A DNA stretch of 64,000 nt from Collinsella sp. (GTDB lineage: Bacteria; Actinomycetota; Coriobacteriia; Coriobacteriales; Coriobacteriaceae), in NCBI GenBank assembly GCA_019419625.1, contig DXZO01000005.1:1-64000 (forward strand), given 5' to 3'. Below are positions 38,510 to 49,069 of this stretch, piece after piece. How positions within the stretch are numbered: position 1 is the first letter of the stretch; every line of letters starts with the position of its first letter. Under the pieces are notes generated by a model, which saw nothing but the letters and a program-made list of their open reading frames with translations, had not been told where the DNA came from and did not search any database. Both the position numbers and the translations under genes were made by a program.

Positions 38510-39448
38510 ATGACAGACATCGTCCACGTCGAAAACCTCGTCAAGCGCTACGACGACCTTATCGCGCTCGACCACTTTAACCTGAGCATCGCCCCCGGCG
38601 AGATTTTTGGCCTGCTGGGCCCCAACGGCTCGGGCAAGACTACGTCCATCAACTGCGTCCTGCAGCTGCTCGCCTACGACAAGGGAATCATCGAGCTGTT
38701 CGGCGAGCCCATGACGCCCACCCGCTACGACCTCAAGCGCCGCATCGGCGTGGTGCCGCAGCAGGTGGCGGTGTTCGACGAGCTCACCGTGCGCGAGAAC
38801 ATCGACTATTTCTGCAGCCTTTACGTTAGCGACCGCAAGCGCCGCCGCGCGCTGGTGGACGAGGCGATCGACTTTGTCGGCCTGGGCGACTTTACCAAGT
38901 TCCGCCCCGGCAAGCTCTCGGGCGGCCTGGCGCGTCGCCTCAACATCGCCTGCGGCATCGCGCACAAGCCCGAGCTCATCTTCTTTGACGAGCCCACGGT
39001 GGCAGTCGACCCGCAGAGTCGCAACGCCATCCTGGAGGGCATCTGCCGCTTGCGCGACGAGGGCGCCACGGTGGTGTATACCAGCCATTACATGGAGGAA
39101 GTCGAGCAGATTTGCAGCCGCATCATGATCATGGACGGCGGACGTGTGCTGGCGCAGGGCACTAACGACGAGCTCAAGCGCATGATTCAGATGGGCGAGA
39201 AGATTGTAATCGAGGTCGGCGAGGTTCCGAGTGCGGCGCTCGGTGCCGTCGCAAGCCTGCCGCACGTTCTGGACCTTTCGGCAACGGCGGGACAGCTCAC
39301 GTTTTCGTGCGAAGCGAGCCCGCACAACCTGACGGACATTCTCGATGCGCTGCGCTCGCATGACGTGCCGCTCGGCCGCATCTATTCCGAACCGCCGACC
39401 CTCAACGACGTGTTCCTCGAGATCACCGGCCGCGAGCTGCGCGACTAG
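38510..39448 (+). CDS. ABC-2 type exporter ATP-binding protein
   Basis: The 312-residue ATPase has Walker A LLGPNGSGKTTSINC, Q-loop VVPQQVAVFDELTV, signature LSGGLARRLNIAC, Walker B ELIFFDEPTVAVDP and switch TSHYMEEVEQ, with a C-terminal DUF4162-like region. ATG 38510 follows AGAAGGG. It is divergent from the two-component genes and is followed by two ABC-2 permease genes, giving an exporter of unknown cargo (drug, lipid or peptide), likely controlled by that two-component system. Confidence 0.93.
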   Translation: MTDIVHVENLVKRYDDLIALDHFNLSIAPGEIFGLLGPNGSGKTTSINCVLQLLAYDKGIIELFGEPMTPTRYDLKRRIGVVPQQVAVFDELTVRENIDYFCSLYVSDRKRRRALVDEAIDFVGLGDFTKFRPGKLSGGLARRLNIACGIAHKPELIFFDEPTVAVDPQSRNAILEGICRLRDEGATVVYTSHYMEEVEQICSRIMIMDGGRVLAQGTNDELKRMIQMGEKIVIEVGEVPSAALGAVASLPHVLDLSATAGQLTFSCEASPHNLTDILDALRSHDVPLGRIYSEPPTLNDVFLEITGRELRD

Positions 39449-39457
39449 GGGGCGGCC

Positions 39458-40645
39458 ATGTTCAACACCATCATCACCACGGTCAAGACGCTGCTGCGCC
39501 GGCCGAGCACGTGGGTCTGGGGCGCTCTCTTTCCTATTGCGCTTTCCACGATGTTCATGTTTATGTTTGCGAACCTCAGCTCCGACGGCACGGTCGACCC
39601 GGTGCCGGTTACCGTCGTGGCGGACGAGGCCTGGGATGCCTCGACCTTTAAGGACGTGGCAGCTTCGCTTGCCAAGGCAGGCGACGACCAGCTGCTCGAT
39701 GTGAGCGAGTACGAAGACTTGGCTGCCGCGCGCAAAGCGCTCAAGGCCGGCGAGGTCGCGGGCATCTATATGGTCGATGCCGCGGGCACGCCCAGGCTCA
39801 CGCTGCTATCGAGTTACGACAGCTCGCGCGCCTCGTCGGTGCTCACCGACCGCAGCATCCTTGAAACGGTGGCAAGCTCGTATACGCAAAATACCGAGCT
39901 CATGCGCCAGATTGCCCAGGACAACCCGGTGGCGCTCGCCGACCCCGAGGCGGTTACGCGCGCCCTGTCGCTCGAGGGCGGCACCCGCCGCGTAAGCCTG
40001 ACACGAACCACGCCCGATGGCACGGTCATCTACTACTACGCGCTCTTTGGCCTGGTCGCGATGATGTCTGCCGAGTTTGCCGCCTTGAGCGTCGTCGATT
40101 TGCAGCCTAATTTGTCGGGCCTTGGCGCGCGCCGCTGCGTGGGCGGTCTTTCCAAGACGGCGTCGCTGGCCGGCATTTTTGTCGGCTCGTGGCTGGTTTC
40201 CTTTGCATCGATGGCGGTTGCGATCGGCTACGTGCGCCTGGTCGTGGGCGTCGACTTTGGCGGGCGCGAGGGGTTGTGCCTGCTGGGCGGGGCTGCATCC
40301 GCGCTTGCCGCCACGGGCCTGGGGCTTTTTGTGGGCACGCTTCCCGTTAAGGGCGGCAAGGCATCCAAGTCGGGCATCCTCACGGGCTTTGCCACCACGT
40401 GCGCTTTGTTCGCCGGGCTCTACGGCGAGCCGGCGATGGCGCTTGCCGACGACGTCGCTCGCGCCTGCCCGGCCGAGTGCTGGCTCAATCCCGTCAAGCT
40501 CATCTGCGACATGTTCAATCGCCTGTATTTTTTTGAGGACCTGGGGCCCTTCGCTGTTCGCGCCGGCGCGCTGGTCCTCATGGCCCTGGTGTTTGTTGCC
40601 GCCGCTACGCTGATCTTTGGAAGGAGCCGCTATGAGCACCTTTAA
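39458..40645 (+). CDS. ABC-2 type permease 1
   Basis: The 395-residue protein has the ABC-2 layout: one N-terminal membrane segment (about residues 20-40), an extracellular domain to about residue 190, then five or six membrane segments (VIYYYALFGLVAMMSAEFAAL, SLAGIFVGSWLVSF...). It starts 9 bases after the ATPase stop and overlaps the next permease by 14 bases, so both permeases probably form a heterodimer with the ATPase. Confidence 0.88.
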   Translation: MFNTIITTVKTLLRRPSTWVWGALFPIALSTMFMFMFANLSSDGTVDPVPVTVVADEAWDASTFKDVAASLAKAGDDQLLDVSEYEDLAAARKALKAGEVAGIYMVDAAGTPRLTLLSSYDSSRASSVLTDRSILETVASSYTQNTELMRQIAQDNPVALADPEAVTRALSLEGGTRRVSLTRTTPDGTVIYYYALFGLVAMMSAEFAALSVVDLQPNLSGLGARRCVGGLSKTASLAGIFVGSWLVSFASMAVAIGYVRLVVGVDFGGREGLCLLGGAASALAATGLGLFVGTLPVKGGKASKSGILTGFATTCALFAGLYGEPAMALADDVARACPAECWLNPVKLICDMFNRLYFFEDLGPFAVRAGALVLMALVFVAAATLIFGRSRYEHL

Positions 40646-41837
40646 GACCGCGCTTCGCATGGCGCTGGCGCACCCGTTCTACCTGCTCATCTACACGGTG
40701 TTTATCTCGCTGATGGGCGTGTTCATCGCGGCTTCGGTGAGCTGGAACTCGTCGCAGCTTACCGAGTACAAGCCCTACGACACCAACGTGATCGTGGTCG
40801 ACCGCGACAATAGCGACCTTTCGCGAGCGCTTACCAAGCACCTGGGTTCGCGTTTTGAGCTGGTCACGGGCATCGGCGACGATACATACGATCTTGCGGA
40901 CGCGCTCTCCAAGAGCAACAGCGCCAAGGGTAGCGCCGACTGCGTGTTCTTTATCCCGGAGGGGTTTGAGGACGATCTTGTTGCAGCCGCCCGTGCGGGG
41001 GAGGCCCTGCCCAAGCTCGATGTGACCTACGGCGCTGGCACCATGGCGGCTGCGCTTTCGTCTGCCGAGGCCTCGCGCTGGATCTCGCTCGCGGGCGCCG
41101 CGGCGGCGCTTGAACCCGCTGCCTCCAACGGCGACGTCGCAAGGGCCGCCGAGCACGCGGCCGCAAAGCGCGCGGAGGTCCAGATCGAGCAGGTCAAGGT
41201 CGACTCGACTGCTGCTACCACGCTCGAGTCGTACTTCAACTTTGGCGCGTACGCGATCATCTCGTCGGTCATCGTGTCGGTAGGACTGGTGTTTTCGGGC
41301 ATGAACGAGCCCGAGCGCGTGCGCCGCATGGATGCCAGCCCGGTCTCTGAGCGCCAGCGTTCGCTCGCTGTGTTCGCGGCCGCCGCCGTGCTCACCGTCT
41401 GCATCTGGCTCGTGTCGAGCATGATGGGCGTCGTGGGCTTTGCCAGCGCGGTTGCCGAGGTCGGCGTGGGTCGCGTGTGCCTGGCGGTGGCGGCAACGTT
41501 TGCCCTGGCGTGCACGCCGCTGGCTGTTGGCTTTACGCTGTCGAGCCTGGGCGCGCGCGAGGAGCTGCTCAACGGTGTGGGCAACCTGCTCGGCATGCTC
41601 ATGACGTTTTTGGGCGGCGCCTGGATGCCGCTGTCGCTCATGGGCTCGGCCGTGCAGACGGTGGCGCACTTTGTGCCGACGTATTGGGTGAACGACGCGA
41701 TCGGCAAGGCGCTCGCCGCGGACCTGACGTCCACCGTGCTGGGCGACATCGCCTGCGATCTGGGCGTCACGGTGCTCTTCGCCGCCGCCATCGCCGCCGT
41801 AGGCCTGGCCCTCACCCGCGCCAAATCCCACGCCTAG
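40632..41837 (+). CDS. ABC-2 type permease 2
   Basis: The 401-residue protein has an N-terminal membrane helix (FYLLIYTVFISLMGVFIAASV), an extracellular domain, and five C-terminal helices (AIISSVIVSVGLVFSGMNEP...). ATG 40632 is preceded by GGAAGGAG, inside the 3' end of permease 1. It is a paralogue of permease 1 in layout. Confidence 0.88.
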   Translation: MSTFKTALRMALAHPFYLLIYTVFISLMGVFIAASVSWNSSQLTEYKPYDTNVIVVDRDNSDLSRALTKHLGSRFELVTGIGDDTYDLADALSKSNSAKGSADCVFFIPEGFEDDLVAAARAGEALPKLDVTYGAGTMAAALSSAEASRWISLAGAAAALEPAASNGDVARAAEHAAAKRAEVQIEQVKVDSTAATTLESYFNFGAYAIISSVIVSVGLVFSGMNEPERVRRMDASPVSERQRSLAVFAAAAVLTVCIWLVSSMMGVVGFASAVAEVGVGRVCLAVAATFALACTPLAVGFTLSSLGAREELLNGVGNLLGMLMTFLGGAWMPLSLMGSAVQTVAHFVPTYWVNDAIGKALAADLTSTVLGDIACDLGVTVLFAAAIAAVGLALTRAKSHA

Positions 41838-42167
41838 CTACCTGGTCATCGGGGACGTTCTTAAACGGCTAGTCATCGGAGACAGTCTTTGTCGATTCGC
41901 CGGCTCGTCGGCCGGGTTGGCAAGGGCTGTCCCTATCTGCCGGGTGGCGAAGAGCGTCCCTAGCGGCACTCATTGGGGACCACTCATTGGGGACAGACTT
42001 AAATGAGTGGTTTCAGTCATTTAAGTCTGTCCCCAATGAGTAAAGTCTGTCCCCAATGAGTACCCAATGACTGGTTTGGAAAAATGTGCGCCTGTCGCTT
42101 AAAAATAGTTCGCCTGGGTTTACTATTACCTTAGAAAAGTAGCAGAAGGCTAACAACGGGGGATAGC
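41838..42167. repeat. Cluster of GGGGACAGACTTAAATGA repeats
   Basis: A perfect 24-base inverted repeat (41983-42006 and 42017-42040; core TTGGGGACAGACTTAAATGA) is followed by a further direct half copy (to about 42060). Degenerate relatives (GGGGACGTTCTTAAA, GAGACAGTCTTT, GTCCCTA) run back to 41855. Related half sites directly follow two other genes at 45556 and 54074. No gene is seen in the 330 bases. Confidence 0.8.
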
Positions 42168-42881
<714 letters not shown>

Positions 42882-42889
42882 GCGGCGCC

Positions 42890-45556
42890 ATGACACCTCT
42901 CGCAAAACGTCTCCCGCGCGAGCTGCGCCGCAATATCGGCAAGTACCTGGGCATCTTTTTGCTTATGTGCGGAAGCATCGCTCTCACCTCGGGCTTTTTG
43001 CTCGCAGCGCATTCCATCGGCTGCCTTATCGACGACATGCGCGATGCGTACACGATTGAGGACGGCCGCGTGACCACCTCCTTCGAGGCAACCAAAGACC
43101 AGCTCAAGGCAGCCGAGGACGCGGCCGACGACGTCGGCGGCGTCACGCTCTACAAGAATTTCTCCATCGACGCCATCATCAAAAAGACCGCCGGCGACGA
43201 CGGCACCAAGCGCACGCTGCGCACCTATGCGCACCGCACCAAGGTCGATATCGCGTCCTACTGTGAGGGCAGGCAGCCCAAGACGGACGATGAGGTGGCC
43301 ATCGACCGTGTCTTCGCCACCAACAACGACCTCGCCGTGGGCGATAAGGTCGAGCTTGAGGGCCGCACCTACACCATTTGCGGCATCATGACCCAGCCCG
43401 ATAGCCAGGCGCTGTTCCTCAACAATTCGGACTTTACGGTGAACACCATCACGTTTGGTGTTGCCGAGGTTACCGACGCCGGTTTTGCCGCGCTCGAGGA
43501 TGCCGGCGGCGCACCCGCCTACACCTACTCCTTCACCTTTGCCGATCGCGATCTCTCCACTGCAGACCGCATCGACGCCGAGCAAGATATGGTCGAGGCA
43601 CTGACCGACGCCGATGCGCGCGTGGACGATCTTGTCGACGCCGATTCCAACCAGGGCATTGGCTATGCGCGCGACGACGTGGACGGCGACTCCACGATGT
43701 GGATGACGCTGCTCGACATCATCATCGTGATCATGGCGTTTGTCTTTGTGGTCCTTACCGACGCCACCATCGAGGAGGAGAGCGCCATCATCGGCACGCT
43801 GCTCGCCAGCGGCTATCGTCGACGCGAGATCGTGCTGCACTACCTTGCGCTTCCCGCTATCGTGGGCGTGGTCGCGGCGCTTTTGGGCACTGCGCTCGGC
43901 GTTGTGTTCTTTACCGAGCCCATGCGCGGCCTCTATTACGGTTCGTATAGCCTGCCGCCCTTCCAGGTGTACTGGAGCTGGGAGATCTTTGTGAAGTGCG
44001 CCGTGGTTCCCGCCGCCGCGCTCATCCTCATTACGCTGGTGGGCCTGCTTCGCAAGATGGGCAAGACGCCGTTGCAGTTCCTTCGTCACGAGGCGAGCGG
44101 CAAATCGGGCACCAAGCGCGGCCTGCAGCTGTCGGAGCGCATGGGCTTTGTTTCCCGCTTCCGCCTGCGTATCTTCCTGCGCAACCTGGGCAACTTCGCC
44201 ACGCTCTTCGTGGGCATTGCGTTTGCCTCGCTGCTACTGCTCTTTGGCCTGGCGATTCTGCCCACGATGACGCACTACGCCGACAACCTCGAGACAAGCC
44301 TGGTCGCTGAGCACCAGTACACGCTCAAGGCTCCGCTGGAGCTCGAGGGCACCGCCGAGGAGCGCGAGCAGTGGTCGGCATTCGAGCGCTTGCAATCGGT
44401 TGACGGCGCGCTGCTTTCCGCCGCCCGGGATGCCGATGGCGAGCTCGACGACGCGGCCGATGCTGCGCAGGCGGCAGCCGATGCCGCGACCGCATCTCCG
44501 TCTGCCGAGAGCCTGGCCGCAGCGCAGGATGCGCTTGCCAAGGTCCAGGACAAGAAGGATGCGCTCTACGCGCGCCTTGACGATCTTGCCGATGCCCTCG
44601 GCTGCAACCGCGACGAGGCTATCGACCTGATCGACAAGGCCTCTAAGATCGACGCTGACAACGACGATATCCACCCGGTCAATACGACCGACAACGGCGC
44701 GGGTACAATCGCACAGGCCGAGAAATACGCCGTTTACCAGCTGCAATACGACCGCGGCGATGGAAATGGCGAGGAGACGATTTCCGTCTACGGCATTTCA
44801 TCCGATTCACGCTATTGGAAAGACCTCAACGTCGGCGATGGGCGCGTCGTCTTTGGCGGCGGTCTGCTCGATAAGTTTTGCTGGAGCGAGGGCCAGAAGG
44901 TCACGCTCGGCGACAAGTACGAGGGCGAGCATTATTCCCTTGAGTACGCGGGCAAGGACTGTGCCTGGGGCTCCAAGTCGGACATGAATATCTATATGAG
45001 CATCGATGACTTTAACGAGCTGTTCGACAACGATGCCGCTTACTTTAACGGCTATGTGAGCGACGAGAAGCTCGACCTCGATGCTCGTTACTTTGCCGGC
45101 GACACCACACCCGACGACATGCGCGCCGTGGGCGACCAGTTCATCGGCATGATGAGCAAAATGATCGGCATGATGGTTGGGCTTGCGGTGTTCATCTTCC
45201 TGCTGTTTATGTACCTGCTGACCAAGGCGGTGATCGACCACAGCGCCCGTTCGATTAGTTACATGAAGGTCTTTGGCTATCGCGATAGCGAGATCTCGCA
45301 TCTGTACATCCGCTCGATCACGCTGTGCGTGGCGGCGTCGCTCGTGCTGAGCCTGCCGGTCATTATTGGCTCGCTCACGGCCATCTTCCGCTCGATGCTG
45401 CTCGCCTACAACGGCAATATCGAGATCTACGTGCCCGCATGGTCCATGGCTGCATGCGTCGGCATTGGCTTTGCGACCTACCTGGTCGTGGCGCTGCTAC
45501 ACACGCGTTCTATCAAGCGCGTCAGTCTGGCCGAAGCCCTCAAAGTCCAAGAGTAG
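42890..45556 (+). CDS. Large FtsX-domain ABC permease
   Basis: The 888-residue membrane protein has an N-terminal helix (about residues 17-42), a large extracellular domain, one FtsX block (about 265-385; IIVIMAFVFVVLTDATIEEESAIIGTLLASG family pattern), a further helix (about 430-460), a second extracellular domain with a helical Ala/Asp-rich segment (about 520-590), and a C-terminal FtsX block (about 760-885). This two-FtsX layout is that of BceB/SalY-type permeases. Length is typical. A short GGTAGGCGGCGCC precedes ATG 42890. Confidence 0.9.
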   Translation: MTPLAKRLPRELRRNIGKYLGIFLLMCGSIALTSGFLLAAHSIGCLIDDMRDAYTIEDGRVTTSFEATKDQLKAAEDAADDVGGVTLYKNFSIDAIIKKTAGDDGTKRTLRTYAHRTKVDIASYCEGRQPKTDDEVAIDRVFATNNDLAVGDKVELEGRTYTICGIMTQPDSQALFLNNSDFTVNTITFGVAEVTDAGFAALEDAGGAPAYTYSFTFADRDLSTADRIDAEQDMVEALTDADARVDDLVDADSNQGIGYARDDVDGDSTMWMTLLDIIIVIMAFVFVVLTDATIEEESAIIGTLLASGYRRREIVLHYLALPAIVGVVAALLGTALGVVFFTEPMRGLYYGSYSLPPFQVYWSWEIFVKCAVVPAAALILITLVGLLRKMGKTPLQFLRHEASGKSGTKRGLQLSERMGFVSRFRLRIFLRNLGNFATLFVGIAFASLLLLFGLAILPTMTHYADNLETSLVAEHQYTLKAPLELEGTAEEREQWSAFERLQSVDGALLSAARDADGELDDAADAAQAAADAATASPSAESLAAAQDALAKVQDKKDALYARLDDLADALGCNRDEAIDLIDKASKIDADNDDIHPVNTTDNGAGTIAQAEKYAVYQLQYDRGDGNGEETISVYGISSDSRYWKDLNVGDGRVVFGGGLLDKFCWSEGQKVTLGDKYEGEHYSLEYAGKDCAWGSKSDMNIYMSIDDFNELFDNDAAYFNGYVSDEKLDLDARYFAGDTTPDDMRAVGDQFIGMMSKMIGMMVGLAVFIFLLFMYLLTKAVIDHSARSISYMKVFGYRDSEISHLYIRSITLCVAASLVLSLPVIIGSLTAIFRSMLLAYNGNIEIYVPAWSMAACVGIGFATYLVVALLHTRSIKRVSLAEALKVQE

Positions 45557-45665
45557 TCATTTAAGAACGTCCCCAACGACTCGGTTTCGCGCTTGACTTC
45601 GGCCCCACTTCAACGGGTACCATCCTCTATGTCTGTAACGCCATATAGACCGAGGGGATATATCT

Positions 45666-46871
45666 ATGACCGCAACTGCACCCGCAGCACCCGCTAAGGT
45701 GTACTTCACCAACCTGCGCACGCATGCTCGCGAGAGCCAGCTCGACAAGCTCAAGCGCCTCATTCGCCGCGCCGGCATTGAGCAGATCGACTTCGAGAAC
45801 AAGTTCGTCGCCATTAAGATTCACTTTGGCGAGCTGGGCAACCTGAGCTTTTTGCGCCCCAACTACGCCCGCGCCGTCGCGGATGTCGTCAAGGAGCTGG
45901 GCGGCAAGCCCTTTCTCACCGACTGCAACACGCTCTATGTCGGTAGCCGCAAAAACGCGCTCGAGCACATCGATACCGCCTACCAGAACGGCTTTACCCC
46001 GTATGCCACGGGCTGCCAGGTTATCATCGCCGACGGTCTCAAGGGTACCGACGAAGCGCTCGTCCCGGTCGAGGGCGGCGAGTATGTGCACGAGGCCAAG
46101 ATCGGTCAGGCGCTCATGGATGCCGATATCGTGATCAGCCTCACCCACTTTAAGGGTCATGAGCAGGCCGGTTTTGGCGGCGCCATGAAGAACCTGGGCA
46201 TGGGCGGCGGCAGTCGCGCCGGCAAGATGGAGCAGCATGCCGCCGGCAAGCCGAACGTCGCGACCGAGCACTGCGTTGGCTGCCGTGCCTGCGAAAAGAT
46301 TTGCGCGCACAACGCTGTCTCGTTCGACGACACCCGCGAGCGCGAGCTTGCTAACGGCAACACCCGCACGGTTCACGTCGCCGCTATCGACCACGATCGC
46401 TGCGTGGGTTGCGGACGCTGCATTGCGGCATGCAATCAGGACTGCATCAAGCCCGGCTATGACGCCGCGGCCGACGTGCTCAACTGCAAGATCGCCGAGT
46501 ACACCAAGGCCGTCGTCGACGGCCGCCCGAGCTTCCACATTTCGCTCGCCATGGACATTAGCCCCAACTGCGATTGCCATCCCGAAAACGACACGCCTAT
46601 CGTCAACGATATCGGCATGTTCGCGAGCTTCGACCCGGTCGCCATCGACCAGGCCTGCGCCGACGCCGTCATGGCATCCGAGCCGCTGCCCAACACCGAG
46701 CTCACCGATAGCGCGGCCAAGATGGAGCATAATCACGAGCATCTGGAGGGCGAGCAGGCCAAGGACCCCTTCTGCATTACGCATCCCGACACCGACTGGC
46801 GCACCTGCATCGCGCACGCCGAGAAGATCGGCCTGGGCACGAGCAAGTACGAGCTCATCGAGGTCAAATAG
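45666..46871 (+). CDS. DUF362 protein with two [4Fe-4S] clusters
   Basis: The 401-residue soluble protein has an N-terminal DUF362 domain (VYFTNLRTHARES, FENKFVAIKIHFGELGNL, TDCNTLYVGSR) and, inside it at about residues 200-260, a bacterial ferredoxin insert: CVGCRACEKICAHNA and CVGCGRCIAACNQDC. The family is common in anaerobes; its reaction is unknown, so electron transfer is the only safe statement. GAGGGGAT precedes the ATG. It is a single-gene unit with a shared terminator at 46921. Confidence 0.88.
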   Translation: MTATAPAAPAKVYFTNLRTHARESQLDKLKRLIRRAGIEQIDFENKFVAIKIHFGELGNLSFLRPNYARAVADVVKELGGKPFLTDCNTLYVGSRKNALEHIDTAYQNGFTPYATGCQVIIADGLKGTDEALVPVEGGEYVHEAKIGQALMDADIVISLTHFKGHEQAGFGGAMKNLGMGGGSRAGKMEQHAAGKPNVATEHCVGCRACEKICAHNAVSFDDTRERELANGNTRTVHVAAIDHDRCVGCGRCIAACNQDCIKPGYDAAADVLNCKIAEYTKAVVDGRPSFHISLAMDISPNCDCHPENDTPIVNDIGMFASFDPVAIDQACADAVMASEPLPNTELTDSAAKMEHNHEHLEGEQAKDPFCITHPDTDWRTCIAHAEKIGLGTSKYELIEVK

Positions 46872-46920
46872 AGCCTAGCTATTGAACAAAACAAGCGCTT
46901 TTGTGGCGCAAGTCGAACAA

Positions 46921-46958
46921 AAGCCGCCCGCGAGCACAGTGCCCACGGGCGGCTTTTC
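46921..46958. terminator. Terminator after the DUF362 gene
   Basis: AAAGCCGCCCG (46921-46931) pairs with CGGGCGGCTTTT (46947-46958). Its T-run overlaps the left end of the next inverted-repeat element. Confidence 0.75.
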
Positions 46959-47085
46959 GGAAGTGCGGTGAAAAATCGAATACCGCCGACCACAAACCGA
47001 TTTTTGGCAACAAAACCCCTGATAAATTGTTGGTAAAACTGTGGTCTGGTCGGGCTTCGCGCGATTTTCCCCGCACTTCCGAAAA
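46955..47085. repeat. 131-bp element with ~24-bp inverted ends
   Basis: TTTTCGGAAGTGCGG plus GAAAA(A)TCG at 46955-46979 is mirrored at 47062-47085, with one substitution and one extra A. The interior is AT-rich (CCCCTGATAAATTGTTGG). It lies between convergent genes. Confidence 0.65.
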
Positions 47086-47124
47086 CAGGAGGGGTCAGAT
47101 AGACCAGTAAACCGTGCTATTCGC

Positions 47125-48090
47125 CTAAAAATACTCGTCGAGGAAGTTGTTGACCGTGTTCCAGTAGAGCTTGGGGTCAACTTGCGCACTCTTGGCGTGG
47201 GTGGCGCCATGGATGGTGAGCTTTTGCTTGACTTTGCTGGCGCACGCGTCGTAGTTTTGGTCGAGCATGTCGTACGGCACAAAGGTGTCCTGGTCGCCGT
47301 GGATAAACAGCATGGGAACCGTTGCGTGTTTGAGTTGCTCCACGCTGCTCGCCTTGTGAAAGTCGTAGCCCGCGCGCACGTTGCACACCAAGTTTGCTAC
47401 ATCGAGCAAGGGAAAGCTGGGCAGGCCGAACACGTCCTTGAGCTGCAGAGAAAACTCGTCCCAAACACTCGTATAACCACAGTCCTCGATAATGCATTTT
47501 ACGTTTGCGGGCAGAGATTCCCCCGCGACGTTCATGGCGGTTGCTGCACCCATCGACTCGCCAAAGACCAGGATGCGCGCCTCGGGGTCAGCCTGAACGA
47601 TCCGCCCAATCCATGCAACGACATCGAGCCGTTCGGGCCAGCCCATGCCGATATAGTCGCCGCCGGAGCGCTCGTGGGCGCGGGCGGCAGGCGCGAGCAC
47701 GTTCATGCCGCGGTCGTGGAAGCGCTTGGCGTATCGGGCCATGCCGATGGGCTCGTTGGTATATCCATGCAGGCAGACGGCGTAGTCGTGGGTGTTCTCC
47801 GAGGCGGCAAAATACCAAGCGGCAAGCTCGGTTCCGTCATCTGCGGTGAGGCTGCTGCTCTTGCGGTTTTCTTTAAACCATGCCCGCGCCTCGGTGGCCT
47901 CGGCATCCGGCTGCTCACCGTCTTTGTCGTTCTTGCTATCCTGCATCATCTTCATGGTGTACGGCGCTTGGGGATTCAGCGCGAAGTCAAACAGAAAGTT
48001 GCCGGCAAATCCGAGCAGCGCAACGACAACCACCAGTGCAACGATGCCGGCTATCTTGAGCTTTCGATGGGAACGTGCGTTTTGAACCAT
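47125..48090 (-). CDS. Membrane-anchored alpha/beta hydrolase
   Basis: The 321-residue protein has an N-terminal signal anchor (residues 12-33, IAGIVALVVVVALLGFAGNF), so its catalytic domain faces outside. The oxyanion region is CLHGYTNEPIG, the nucleophile is S179 in FGESMGAAT, and the likely acid and base are in IHGDQDTFVP and GATHAKS. The layout matches BAAT/YqkD-like extracellular esterases or peptidases. The substrate is not known. The gene is isolated and convergent with the DUF362 gene. Confidence 0.87.
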   Translation of the reverse strand: MVQNARSHRKLKIAGIVALVVVVALLGFAGNFLFDFALNPQAPYTMKMMQDSKNDKDGEQPDAEATEARAWFKENRKSSSLTADDGTELAAWYFAASENTHDYAVCLHGYTNEPIGMARYAKRFHDRGMNVLAPAARAHERSGGDYIGMGWPERLDVVAWIGRIVQADPEARILVFGESMGAATAMNVAGESLPANVKCIIEDCGYTSVWDEFSLQLKDVFGLPSFPLLDVANLVCNVRAGYDFHKASSVEQLKHATVPMLFIHGDQDTFVPYDMLDQNYDACASKVKQKLTIHGATHAKSAQVDPKLYWNTVNNFLDEYF

Positions 48091-48276
48091 GCGGTATTCT
48101 CCTATAAGATGTTAATACGTCAACATTTAATGCAAGCGCATTATGGACGTTCGCCGTTGATGCGTCAACAGGCAAAGAATGGGTAAACAAAGGGTCACGT
48201 ATGGTGCAAATTTCGCACGTACCTAGACGCTTTGATATAGTGTTGAGAACTCTTTACGTTGGAGGATGTAACCGGC

Positions 48277-48960
48277 ATGTCCGATTCGAGCGACAGTTCT
48301 AAGCCGCGACCCAAGACCGCGGCCGTTCCACACTACACGGTGGGCGAGGAGATCATGAACTCCGTCACCCATGGTGTCGGCTGCCTGCTGGGTATCGCGG
48401 GCCTGGTGCTCCTGATCGTATTCGCCGCCCTGCGCGGCGGAGGCCCGGCCCACATGGCCGCGGCGATTGTCTATGGCGTCAGCATTATCCTCGAATACCT
48501 TGCCTCCACGCTCTACCATGCGATTCAGCCCGCTCGCGCCAAGCGCGTGTTTCGCATCATCGACCACAGCTGCATCTACCTGCTCATAGCCGGCAGCTAT
48601 ACGCCGTTTTGCCTCATCACGCTCGCAAACGATGGCGGTCCTGCGCTGTTCTTTGCCGTATGGGCCATCGCCATTATCGGCATCGCCCTCGAGTGCTTTA
48701 TGCGTGAGCGTCAACCGCACTGGGTAAGTGGCCTGGTCTACCTGCTGATGGGCTGGCTCGTTGTCTTTAAGCTGCCCGAGCTCGTGTCGCTGCTCAACCC
48801 CGTGGCACTTGCCCTGCTTGCCGTCGGCGGCGTGTGCTACACCGCGGGCGTGCCGTTCTATATCGCCAAAAACGTGCGCTATCTGCACAGCGTGTTTCAC
48901 CTGTGGGTGCTCGCCGGCAGCATCTTCCAGTTCATGGCGGTGATCCTCTTCGTAATCTAG
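48277..48960 (+). CDS. Hemolysin III / TrhA family seven-helix membrane protein
   Basis: The 227-residue protein has seven membrane helices and the PAQR/HlyIII motifs: SVTHGVGCLLGIAG, STLYHAIQPA, IDHSCIYLLIAGSYTPF and the C-terminal HSVFHLWVLAGSIFQFMAV, with His and Asp residues that bind zinc in the family. Bacterial members affect membrane energetics and lipid state; hemolysis is not implied. GGAGG lies 11 bases before ATG 48277. Confidence 0.9.
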   Translation: MSDSSDSSKPRPKTAAVPHYTVGEEIMNSVTHGVGCLLGIAGLVLLIVFAALRGGGPAHMAAAIVYGVSIILEYLASTLYHAIQPARAKRVFRIIDHSCIYLLIAGSYTPFCLITLANDGGPALFFAVWAIAIIGIALECFMRERQPHWVSGLVYLLMGWLVVFKLPELVSLLNPVALALLAVGGVCYTAGVPFYIAKNVRYLHSVFHLWVLAGSIFQFMAVILFVI

Positions 48961-49069
48961 CGACCATGCCTGCGCGCCCGCGTCCTCGTTTGGGCGCCGG
49001 CGCAATTGCCGTATCCGTCATCAACGTTTTACCCTGACGCCCGAATCTTGGAGGTTCGAGAAACTCCCG

